Positions 17,459-24,301 of a stretch of DNA of 64,000 nucleotides are shown piece by piece. The notes beneath the pieces are model-generated. The model worked only from the letters and a program-made list of their open reading frames with translations. It was not told the origin of the DNA and ran no database searches. The DNA is taken from assembly GCA_050123275.1 (NCBI GenBank), contig JASFHK010000007.1:1-64000 (forward strand). The letters run 5' to 3'. The position numbers and the translations under genes were made by a program. How positions within the stretch are numbered: position 1 is the first letter of the stretch; every line of letters begins with the position of its first letter. This DNA is from E44-bin88 sp050123275. Lineage in GTDB: Bacteria > Chloroflexota > Dehalococcoidia > Dehalococcoidales > BS750m-G39.

Positions 17459-17734
17459 CTACTTAAATTTCTTCAGCGGTATAAACCCTCTCACCTTTCG
17501 CAACTGGTAGTAGGTTTCTCCGTCCACGACCTTGGAAACGATTCTGCCCCCGTATTCCAGTGAGCTGAGCAGGTTGGATAGCTCATCGGCGTTTATCTTG
17601 ACCTCCCGCTCGTTAAGCTCCGCCGTCAACTCTTTCAGGCTAAAGGCTTTGTAGAAATTGGGGCGAAGAAAATCCATAAGCTCACCGACCGCTCCCGGGT
17701 CGTTTTTCTTGAATCTGGCGTCATTGATTGGCAT
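17459..17734 (-). CDS. Small winged-helix-like protein inside the atp operon
   Basis: A 91-residue protein with no recognised family. It reads like a winged helix: helices around GAVGELMDFLRPN and FSLKELTAELNEREVKINADELSNLLSSLEYGG, then a beta hairpin RIVSKVVDGETYYQLRKVRGF. It lies 9 nt upstream of atpD and downstream of atpG, on the same strand, with a GGAGGAGGA-rich ribosome site. It is not a known ATP synthase subunit. A regulatory role is only a guess. Confidence 0.7.
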   Translation of the reverse strand: MPINDARFKKNDPGAVGELMDFLRPNFYKAFSLKELTAELNEREVKINADELSNLLSSLEYGGRIVSKVVDGETYYQLRKVRGFIPLKKFK

Positions 17735-17756
17735 AATAATTGTCCTCCTCCTTCTG

Positions 17757-18614
17757 CTAGGCCAGAGCCGCCGCTCCGCCGGTGATGTCGAGTAGTTCCT
17801 TGGTTATCGACTCCTGCCTTGCTTTATTATACATCAATGTCAGGTCTTCAATCAGCTCGTTGGCGTTCTCGGTGGCGTTACGCATGGCGACCATCTGAGC
17901 CGACTGCTTGCTGGCGATTGATTCCAGAATGGCGTGATATACCTGCATCTCGACGAAGCGCGGCAAAAGCTCCCCCAGCACCGCTTTGGGATTAGGCTCA
18001 TAGATGTAGTCCACGTTCTGCGCCTGGGGAATGACCGCCGGTTCGACGGGAAGAATCTGCTGCATAAACGGTTTCTGCGCCATGGTCGTAATAAAACGGG
18101 TATAGACCAGGAATACCTGGTCTACCACTCCTTCGGTATAATCGTCGATAACGATACGCGATATGGGCAGGGTGTCCAGCAGGCTGGGCTGGTCGCCGAG
18201 CTGGGTGAATTCGGCGCGAATCTCCCGCCCGTACCGCCTCATAAAATCCAGTCCTTTTCGGCCGACGGTGATGAGGGTGACCGGCACGCTCTGCTCCAGA
18301 ATAAAATTCGCCGTAAGGCGGTTGATGTTGGCGTTAAGCCCGCCGCACAGACCCCGGTCCGGGGTGATGTGCACCACGGCGATTTTGTTAACCGGGCGGC
18401 TCTGGAGCAGCGGGTGGGGGGCTTCCTCGCCCCCGGACAGGGCCGCCAGGTCGGCCAGTACTTGACTAATTTTATCAGAATAGGGCCTGCCTGCCAAGCC
18501 GCGCTCCTGCGCCTTGCGCATCTTGAGGGTGGCTATCATCTCCATGGCGCGCGTAATCTTGGCCGTGGACTGCACGCCCTTGATGCGCCGCTTGATTAAA
18601 CGGATATTAGCCAA
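17757..18614 (-). CDS. atpG: ATP synthase gamma subunit
   Basis: The 285-residue central stalk subunit. The N-terminal helix begins ANIRLIKRRIKGVQSTAKITRAMEMIATLKMRKAQ and the C-terminal helix carries the conserved MVAMRNATENANELIEDLTLMYNKARQESITKELLDI (about 239-276). The Rossmann-like middle domain contains ITPDRGLCGGLNANI. It rotates inside the catalytic head. Confidence 0.96.
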   Translation of the reverse strand: MANIRLIKRRIKGVQSTAKITRAMEMIATLKMRKAQERGLAGRPYSDKISQVLADLAALSGGEEAPHPLLQSRPVNKIAVVHITPDRGLCGGLNANINRLTANFILEQSVPVTLITVGRKGLDFMRRYGREIRAEFTQLGDQPSLLDTLPISRIVIDDYTEGVVDQVFLVYTRFITTMAQKPFMQQILPVEPAVIPQAQNVDYIYEPNPKAVLGELLPRFVEMQVYHAILESIASKQSAQMVAMRNATENANELIEDLTLMYNKARQESITKELLDITGGAAALA

Positions 18615-18617
18615 TAT

Positions 18618-18962
18618 CTATAAGCCTTTCCTTATCTCGTCGAGTACGCCCCGGAACATGGGCGCCATCTCGAAGAACTTTTCCAGTTTATCGCAGGCGT
18701 AGTCCTCGCAGTAGGCGCAGTTGACCACGCCCCTCTTCGCCCCGCACTTCCTTATTTCGCAGACGTAGCAATGACCCACCAGACGGCCTGTGTTGGCCAG
18801 GCAGCCGTCGCAGTTGATGTCCTCCGGCTTGATGTCGGCGTGAAACTGCCGCTTCCACTCCTCGGCGACCTCTTTACGCTTGGCGTCGTCGTTGTTCTGG
18901 GTGGCGATATAGGCACCGCAGTCGGTGCAAACTATACCGCAGTAGGCAATCATCTTCTCCAT
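18618..18962 (-). CDS. DUF3795 cysteine-rich protein inside the atp operon
   Basis: A 114-residue protein starting MEKMIAYCGIVCTDCGAYIA, then CDGCLANTGRLVGHCYVCEIRKCG and CAYCEDYACDKLEKFF. The spaced Cys clusters are the DUF3795 pattern; a bound metal or Fe-S cluster is likely but unproven. It sits 3 nt upstream of atpG and 13 nt downstream of atpA on the same strand, so it should be transcribed with ATP synthase. It is a relative of the gene at 3831-4304. Confidence 0.82.
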   Translation of the reverse strand: MEKMIAYCGIVCTDCGAYIATQNNDDAKRKEVAEEWKRQFHADIKPEDINCDGCLANTGRLVGHCYVCEIRKCGAKRGVVNCAYCEDYACDKLEKFFEMAPMFRGVLDEIRKGL

Positions 18963-18975
18963 GATTTACCCCCTT

Positions 18976-20487
18976 TTATAAGCTCATCCCCTGCTTGAAC
19001 TCGGCGATGGCTTTCTTCAGCGCCTCTTCGTTCTGGGCGCTAAGTTCCTTGTCCTTATTGATGGCCTTACCGATTTCGGGGTGGTTCGCCTCCAGAAAAC
19101 GGTGGAAGTTAACCTCGAAGCTGGTGACCTTGTCCACGGCCACGTCATCCAGGTGCCCGTTGATGGCAGCGTAGAGAATGGTGACCTGCTTGTCCAGCGA
19201 CATGGGCACGTATTGCGGCTGCTTCAAGACTTCGGTGAGGCGCTGGCCGCGCTCCAGCTGCGCCCGCGTCGCCTTGTCCAGCTCGGAGGTGCCGAACTGG
19301 GCGAAGGCGGCCAGCTCGCGGAACTGGACCAGCTCCAGCCTCAGCTTGCCCGCCACCTGTTTCATGGCCTTGGTCTGGGCGGCGCTGCCCACGCGCGAAA
19401 CGGAAAGACCCGCGTTCAGCGCCGGGCGGTTGCCGGCGTTGAATAGGTCGGTTTCCAGGTACATCTGGCCGTCGGTGATGGAGATAACGTTGGTCGGGAT
19501 GTAGGCCGACATGTCGCCCGCCTGCGTCTCGATGATGGGTATCGCCGTCAGCGAGCCCCCGCCGTATTTGTCGGCGTATTTGGCCGCCCTTTCCAGCAAG
19601 CGGCTGTGCAGGTAGAAAACGTCGCCGGGATAGGCTTCCCGCCCCGGCGGGCGCCGCAGCAACAGGGAAAGCTGACGGTAGGCCCAGCTGTGCTTGGAAA
19701 GGTCGTCGTAGATAACCAGCGCGTCCTTGCCCGCTTCCATGAAGTACTCGCCCATGGCGCAGCCGGCGTAGGGCGCCAGGTATTGCATGGCCACCGAGTC
19801 GGAGGCGTTGGCCGCCACCACGATGGTATGCTCCATCGCCCCGTGCTCTTCTAAAGTAGCCACCACCCGCGCCACTTTAGACGCCTTCTGGCCGATGGCG
19901 ACGTAGATACAGACCAGGTCGCCGCCTTTTTGATTGATGATGGTGTCCAGGGTAATCGCCGTCTTGCCCGTAGAGCGGTCGCCGATAATCAGCTCGCGCT
20001 GACCGCGACCCAGCGGAATCAGGCTGTCGATAGCCTTGATGCCGGTCTGCACCGGCGTGTCCACCGACTGACGGCGGGTAACGTTGGGGGCGATTCTTTC
20101 CATGGCCATCGTCTTCTTGGTTTTGACGGCCCCCTGCCCGTCCAGCGGGTTACCCAGGGCGTCCACCACCCGCCCGATAAGGGCCTCACCCACCGGCACC
20201 TCGGCGATGCGCCCCGTGCAGCGCACCTCGTCCCCCTCCTTGATGGTGGTGTAGTCGCCCATGATAACGGAGGCGACGCTGTCCTCTTCCAGGTTCAGGG
20301 CAATGCCCATTATGTCGTTGGGAAACTGCAACAGCTCGTTGTACTTGGCTGCCGCCAGCCCGTGAATACGGGCGATGCCGTCGCCGATTTCAATAACATT
20401 GCCGACATCGACCATCTTCACCGGCTCCCCGAACTGCTCTATTTGCTGCTTAATAACCGAAACGATGTCCTGCCCTTTTATGGTCAT
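18976..20487 (-). CDS. atpA: ATP synthase alpha subunit
   Basis: The 503-residue non-catalytic F1 subunit. It has the P-loop GDRSTGKTAITLDTIINQK (about 169-187) and the typical VSRVGSAAQTKAMKQVAGKLRLELAQFRELAAFAQFG-like region near residue 370. It precedes the DUF3795 gene rather than atpG directly, which is unusual. The ribosome site on the minus strand is AAGTGAAGGAGGTGG. Confidence 0.97.
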   Translation of the reverse strand: MTIKGQDIVSVIKQQIEQFGEPVKMVDVGNVIEIGDGIARIHGLAAAKYNELLQFPNDIMGIALNLEEDSVASVIMGDYTTIKEGDEVRCTGRIAEVPVGEALIGRVVDALGNPLDGQGAVKTKKTMAMERIAPNVTRRQSVDTPVQTGIKAIDSLIPLGRGQRELIIGDRSTGKTAITLDTIINQKGGDLVCIYVAIGQKASKVARVVATLEEHGAMEHTIVVAANASDSVAMQYLAPYAGCAMGEYFMEAGKDALVIYDDLSKHSWAYRQLSLLLRRPPGREAYPGDVFYLHSRLLERAAKYADKYGGGSLTAIPIIETQAGDMSAYIPTNVISITDGQMYLETDLFNAGNRPALNAGLSVSRVGSAAQTKAMKQVAGKLRLELVQFRELAAFAQFGTSELDKATRAQLERGQRLTEVLKQPQYVPMSLDKQVTILYAAINGHLDDVAVDKVTSFEVNFHRFLEANHPEIGKAINKDKELSAQNEEALKKAIAEFKQGMSL

Positions 20488-20501
20488 TCAGGCCACCTCC
20501 T

Positions 20502-21044
20502 TCACTTTAGTCCGCCCGCGGCTAATTCATTCTTCAACGCCAGCAGTCGGCTGCGGGTGCTGCCGTCGAGCAGCTTGCCGCCGACCCGGGCAATCATGCC
20601 CCCCACCAGGCTTGGGTCAACGCTGACGTCGAGCACGATTTTCTTGCCCACCACCTTGCCCAGATGCTCCTCCAGCCGCTTTTTATCGGCGGCGTCCAGC
20701 GGCACGGCGGTGACCACCTCGGCGTGCTCGATGCCACGGTATTGGTCGAGCAGCTCGTGGTACTCCGCGGCGATGTCGCCGGCCATGCTCAAGCGCCCGC
20801 GCGCCACCAGCAGGTAGACCAGGTTGCGCGCCAGCGGGTTGACGCCGCCCAAGACTTTATCCAGTATTTCCTTCTTCTTCTCGAAGTCGAGCTTGGGGTC
20901 TTCCACCAGCCTGACAAAGGCGGCATTCTCCCCCATCGGGGCGATTTTAGTTAAATCGTCCCGCCACTTATCCAGCTCTTTTCTTTCCAGAGCAATCTCG
21001 AAGACCGCCCTGGCGTAACGTCGGGCATAAACTCTGGCTGCCAC
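20502..21044 (-). CDS. atpH: ATP synthase delta subunit
   Basis: A 180-residue peripheral-stalk protein. The N-terminal bundle starts ARVYARRYARAVFEIALERKELDKW and the C-terminal domain ends with VDPSLVGGMIARVGGKLLDGSTRSRLLALKNEL, a typical OSCP/delta signature. It links the b subunits to the top of F1. Confidence 0.94.
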   Translation of the reverse strand: MAARVYARRYARAVFEIALERKELDKWRDDLTKIAPMGENAAFVRLVEDPKLDFEKKKEILDKVLGGVNPLARNLVYLLVARGRLSMAGDIAAEYHELLDQYRGIEHAEVVTAVPLDAADKKRLEEHLGKVVGKKIVLDVSVDPSLVGGMIARVGGKLLDGSTRSRLLALKNELAAGGLK

Positions 21045-21060
21045 GTTGACTCCCTAGCGA

Positions 21061-21573
21061 TTATTCCTTCTTCAGGGTCGGGGCTTCTTCCAGCACCTTG
21101 TCGATAATCTGGCGGTGGGCTTTCTTGTCCAGAGAACGGTCGATGACCTTCTCCGCCGCTTCCACCGTCAGGTCGGCGAATTCCTTACGCAGCTCGCCGA
21201 CGGCCTCGTTGCGCTCCTGCTGAATCTCGGCCCGCGCCCTGGCCAGCAGGGTCTCGGCTTCCTGCCGCGCCTGCTCCTGCGCCTCTTTCCTCACCTCTTC
21301 ACCGGTGCGCATCGCCCGCGCCACCACCTCTTCCCCTTCCCGGCTGGCATCGGTGATACGCTTGGCCGCCTCTTCCTCGGCACGCTCCGCCTGCAGCTTG
21401 ATTTGCTCCGTCTGATCCATGCTCTCTTTGATACGGCGCGAGCGCTCGTCGAGCATGCGCATCACGGGCTTATAAGCCACCAGGTAGAGCAGCCCGAAAA
21501 GGACGACAACGTTGATGAGCTGCGCTATCAACGACGGCAGGTTTATACCCAGTGATTCGAATAAAACTCCCAT
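21061..21573 (-). CDS. atpF: ATP synthase b subunit
   Basis: A 170-residue peripheral-stalk subunit. One N-terminal membrane segment (about 11-31: LPSLIAQLINVVVLFGLLYLV) is followed by a long charged helix rich in Glu, Arg and Ala that forms the dimeric stator. The C-terminus ends with the usual AAEKVIDRSLDKKAHRQIIDKVLEE. It lies between the small membrane peptide gene and atpH. Confidence 0.94.
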   Translation of the reverse strand: MGVLFESLGINLPSLIAQLINVVVLFGLLYLVAYKPVMRMLDERSRRIKESMDQTEQIKLQAERAEEEAAKRITDASREGEEVVARAMRTGEEVRKEAQEQARQEAETLLARARAEIQQERNEAVGELRKEFADLTVEAAEKVIDRSLDKKAHRQIIDKVLEEAPTLKKE

Positions 21574-21591
21574 TTATATCCCCCTCGGCAT

Positions 21592-21699
21592 CTAGATAGC
21601 CAGCACCGCCGCCGTCACCAGCCCAGCCAGGATTAAAACACCCAGTATGGCCGCGCCGATAATAATACCTATTGCCAGAGGCATTCCACCGTCTTCCAT
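21592..21699 (-). CDS. 35-residue single-pass membrane peptide between atpE and atpF
   Basis: The frame starts with ATG at 21699 after a very strong GGAGGTAATATT ribosome site and encodes 35 residues: MEDGGMPL, then a glycine-rich hydrophobic helix (AIGIIIGAAILGVLILAGL and following) ending LAI before TAG. The helix is long enough to cross the membrane once. No known ATP synthase subunit matches. Its position between c and b suggests a role in Fo assembly or a small accessory subunit; this is inference. Confidence 0.6.
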   Translation of the reverse strand: MEDGGMPLAIGIIIGAAILGVLILAGLVTAAVLAI

Positions 21700-21724
21700 A
21701 ATATTACCTCCTCAAAAATTCCGG

Positions 21725-21958
21725 CTAAACAACCATAGCCAGCAAGATAGCCACAATCAGCACGTAGATGCCGATGGCCTCGGCCAGACCGGCCACCAAA
21801 ATCATGTTGGTGAAAATGGGGCCCCTCGCCTCCGGGTTACGGGCTATTCCCTGCAAAGCGGCAAAGCCGATAAGCCCCAGGGCAATGGCCGGACCCAGCA
21901 TACCCAGCCCCACCGCCAGCCCTATCGACAGCATCTTCATGACTTCAGCTTCCAGCAT
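21725..21958 (-). CDS. atpE: ATP synthase c subunit (proton-type)
   Basis: A 77-residue hairpin of two membrane helices joined by the polar loop ARNPEARG (about 39-46). The ion-carrying carboxylate is Glu60 in VAGLAEAIGIYVLIVAILL. The sodium-binding Gln found four residues after the helix-1 Pro is replaced by Leu27, and Glu60 is followed by Ala rather than Ser or Thr. This points to proton rather than sodium coupling. The ring is in the membrane. Confidence 0.94.
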   Translation of the reverse strand: MLEAEVMKMLSIGLAVGLGMLGPAIALGLIGFAALQGIARNPEARGPIFTNMILVAGLAEAIGIYVLIVAILLAMVV

Positions 21959-22003
21959 AGTTTAGTCCTCCTTTTGTTTTTATGTTTATCGCTGTTTTAA
22001 GTT

Positions 22004-22987
22004 TTATTCTTTTTGCGGCTCCTCTTCCCCATGCGTCTGTACCGCCAGCGTCAGGAAGATGAGCGTCAGCCCGCCGAAGATAATGGCCTGGATGAAGCCG
22101 ATAAGCAACTCCAGCCCGTAGAAAGGTATGGCGAAGAGCCAGGGAATCAGGAAGGCGGCTACGAGCAGCAATATCTCGCCCGCCGTCATGTTGCCGAAAA
22201 GTCGGAAGGTCAGGCTGATAACGCGGATAAAGACGCTGATAAGCTCCAGAACGGCGGTAAAGGCGGTCACCACGCCGGTGATTACGCCCAAAAAACCTTC
22301 CTTGAGCTTGCCGGTGAACAGCTTGCGCAGTCCCCTCCCCAGCTCCCGGAAATTAAGGAAATTCTCGACGAAACGGGCGCCGACGTCCTTAAAGCCGAAA
22401 TACCAGAAAAAGGCGAAAGACAGCAAAGCCAGCGACAGCGGCATGTTGATGTCGGTGTTGGCCGCCCGTATCAGGTGCACCTCACCCGCGCTGGTATGGG
22501 CCAGAATGGAGCCGAAGCCGGGCAGCAAAGCCAGCCAGGCGTTAAAGCCGACGAAAAGGAAAATGGTGGCCACCACTGGGAAAAAGCGCCGCCCGTTCTT
22601 CTCGCCGGCCACGCTGACGCAGAGGTCGTAGAGCCAGCCGACTAAAAACTCGAAGGCAGCCTGCAAGCGCCCGGGAACCAGCTTCATGCGGCGGGTGATG
22701 AAATAGGAGAACAGCACCAGGAAGACGATGGTAATCCAGGCGCCGATAACGGCGTTAGAGATGGGGAAGCCGAAGATGGTGAAAACCGTCTCGGCGGGCA
22801 GGTGCGGGTCGGGGCTGCTCACGCTCAAGGCGGTCAGCCAGCCGGGCAGCTCGATGTCGAGCATACTCTGGCCCAGCGGCCCGATGAGAAAACCGCCGAC
22901 CACGATAACCAGAAAAACGACCAGCAGCCCGATGAAGAGCGGGAAAGAACAGCCCAGGCAGCCCCGCTTTTTCTCCGGTTCAGCCAC
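22004..22987 (-). CDS. atpB: ATP synthase a subunit
   Basis: A 327-residue membrane subunit that carries the proton half-channels. The essential Arg lies in ISLTFRLFGNMTAGEILLLVA (about 258-278). The N-terminus has a PEKKRGCLGC cytoplasmic lead followed by the first membrane helix (SFPLFIGLLVVFLVIVVGG). The start is GTG and shares one base with the atpZ stop codon, so translation is coupled. Confidence 0.94.
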   Translation of the reverse strand: MAEPEKKRGCLGCSFPLFIGLLVVFLVIVVGGFLIGPLGQSMLDIELPGWLTALSVSSPDPHLPAETVFTIFGFPISNAVIGAWITIVFLVLFSYFITRRMKLVPGRLQAAFEFLVGWLYDLCVSVAGEKNGRRFFPVVATIFLFVGFNAWLALLPGFGSILAHTSAGEVHLIRAANTDINMPLSLALLSFAFFWYFGFKDVGARFVENFLNFRELGRGLRKLFTGKLKEGFLGVITGVVTAFTAVLELISVFIRVISLTFRLFGNMTAGEILLLVAAFLIPWLFAIPFYGLELLIGFIQAIIFGGLTLIFLTLAVQTHGEEEPQKE

Positions 22988-23211
22988 TAACGGTTCTCCC
23001 CGTTTCGCTTGTTACGCATGATAGGCAGCAGCATACGATAAACGCCATAGAAAGCCACAAGCAGTCCAAAAATTAAGCCTAAAATCACTAGTATAGGCTT
23101 GGTGCCGAATTTGTTGTCGAGCCAGAGACCGCCCAACACCCCACCCACGATGCAGATGCCCACAAACCACCCCACCCCAATGAACCTTAGCGCCGCTGCC
23201 CACCTGCTCAT
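22987..23211 (-). CDS. atpZ: AtpZ/AtpI-type ATP synthase assembly protein
   Basis: A 74-residue protein with two membrane helices (FIGVGWFVGICIVGGVLGGLWL and ILVILGLIFGLLVAFYGVYRMLLP) separated by DNKFGTKP, the layout of the AtpZ family that helps c-ring assembly or magnesium supply. First gene of the operon. The ATG at 23211 is preferred over an upstream TTG because the -10 box ends 8 nt before it, which would make the operon mRNA leaderless. Confidence 0.82.
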   Translation of the reverse strand: MSRWAAALRFIGVGWFVGICIVGGVLGGLWLDNKFGTKPILVILGLIFGLLVAFYGVYRMLLPIMRNKRNGENR

Positions 23212-23219
23212 GCTCTGGC

Positions 23220-23248
23220 AGCATAGCAAATATGCTCTGGTTGGTCAA
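23220..23248 (-). promoter_or_regulatory. Promoter of the atp operon
   Basis: On the minus strand, TTGACC (23243-23248) and TATGCT (23220-23225) are separated by 17 nt. The -10 box ends 8 nt upstream of the atpZ ATG, predicting a leaderless operon transcript. Confidence 0.65.
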
Positions 23249-23263
23249 GCCTCCTAAGGCTAT

Positions 23264-23296
23264 AAAAAAGCCCCAGTTCTCGTCGTCCCAGGGCTT
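23264..23296 (-). terminator. Terminator of the bifunctional nuclease gene
   Basis: On the minus strand, AAGCCC and GGGCTT pair around an 18-20-nt loop and are followed by TTTTTT. It lies between the stop of the nuclease gene and the atp promoter. Confidence 0.6.
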
Positions 23297-23341
23297 CATA
23301 ACGTCAAAGCTGTCCGCGTCGAAAAGCTCGGGTAAACCGGT

Positions 23342-23884
23342 TTAGGACTTGCGCTTGTCGAAGTCCTCCAGGTCGAGGGTGTTGATAAAATCGTAGAAAG
23401 CGGACATCTTCTTTATCTCTTCTTCGCTGGGCTTCTTGGCCGCGCCGCTCTCGTCCGTCTCGGCGATAGGCTTGCCCGTCTCCTTGTCCAACAATATGCC
23501 CGCCTTGTCCAGAACCAGCTCCTCGGCGAAGATGGGCACGTTGGCCCTCACCGCCAAAGCCAGCGCGTCGCTGGGGCGGGAATCCACCTCAACCTGGCTG
23601 CCATCCAGGTTGAGCACAATCTTGGCGAAAAAGGTGTCGTTCTTGAGCTCGCTGACGACGATAGAGTTGATCTTCGCCCCCAGCGTGTCGATGACCGAGC
23701 GCAGCAGGTCGTGGGTCAAAGGCCGGGCCACGGTAACGTCCTGCAACTTCACGGCGATAGCGTCCGCCTCGGCGGGGCCTATCCAGATGGGCAGGTAGCG
23801 GTCCGACTCCTTTTCTTTCAGAATCACCACCCGCTGGTAGTTCATCAGGCTCACCCTGATGCTATCAATGAGCATCTCTATCAT
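23342..23884 (-). CDS. Bifunctional nuclease family protein (DUF151)
   Basis: A 180-residue protein with the BFN domain over residues 1-140: VVILKEKESDRYLPIWIGPAEADAIAVKLQDV, PLTHDLLRSVIDTLGA and VEVDSRPSDALALAVRANVPIFA. Characterised relatives cut RNA and DNA; in plants the domain is linked to stress responses. The C-terminal 40 residues resemble a UvrB/C-contact-like helical tail. It is single, followed by its own terminator. Confidence 0.87.
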   Translation of the reverse strand: MIEMLIDSIRVSLMNYQRVVILKEKESDRYLPIWIGPAEADAIAVKLQDVTVARPLTHDLLRSVIDTLGAKINSIVVSELKNDTFFAKIVLNLDGSQVEVDSRPSDALALAVRANVPIFAEELVLDKAGILLDKETGKPIAETDESGAAKKPSEEEIKKMSAFYDFINTLDLEDFDKRKS

Positions 23885-23899
23885 GAAAATCAGCCTCCT

Positions 23900-24230
23900 C
23901 TATCTCACCAGCACCTAAATTTTACTCCGTCACCCCACCCCTGTCAATAAACTAATCAAGCCGCATCCCCCCTCGTTAACCACCGAAAACGCACTTTAAC
24001 CCCATCATACCGAAGCCCCCGTCACAAGGACGAGGCCTAACGTCACTCCGTCATTCTGAGTCCTTCGTATCCCACAATGTCATTGCGAGGAGCATAGCGA
24101 CGAAGCAATCTCTCCCCTTTTTAAAGGGGGATTAAGGGGGATTTTCGTTACATCAAAACGCACGCTAACACAGTGGGTTGGAGGGGTAAAACCCCAGCTT
24201 AAAACCCACCCCTTCATTATGGTATAATAA
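23900..24230. repeat. Repeat-rich intergenic region upstream of ppsA
   Basis: This gene-free stretch holds a REP-like unit (GTCATTGCGAGGAGCATAGC and on to CAATCTC, 24079-24112) and a degenerate member of the ACGTACGC repeat family (CGCACGCTAACACAGTGGG with GGGGTAAAACCCC, within 24120-24215). A GTCATTCTGAGTCCTTCG fragment lies at about 24050. No coding potential is seen. Confidence 0.6.
24220..24228 (+). promoter_or_regulatory. Extended -10 promoter of ppsA
   Basis: ATGGTATAAT contains TATAAT (24223-24228) with a TG two bases upstream, an extended -10. No good -35 is visible. A leader of about 65 nt follows, ending in AAGGAGG before the ATG at 24302. Confidence 0.5.
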
Positions 24231-24301
24231 CCCAGTGAAAAATCGGCCCGTGGGCCATACTGTGTCTTCCACCACAAGATAAGCTTAAGGAGGCAAGCTA
24301 C

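Noticed and set aside
21725..21958. Sodium-type c subunit
   Set aside because: The helix-1 Gln and the Glu-Ser/Thr pair needed for sodium are absent.
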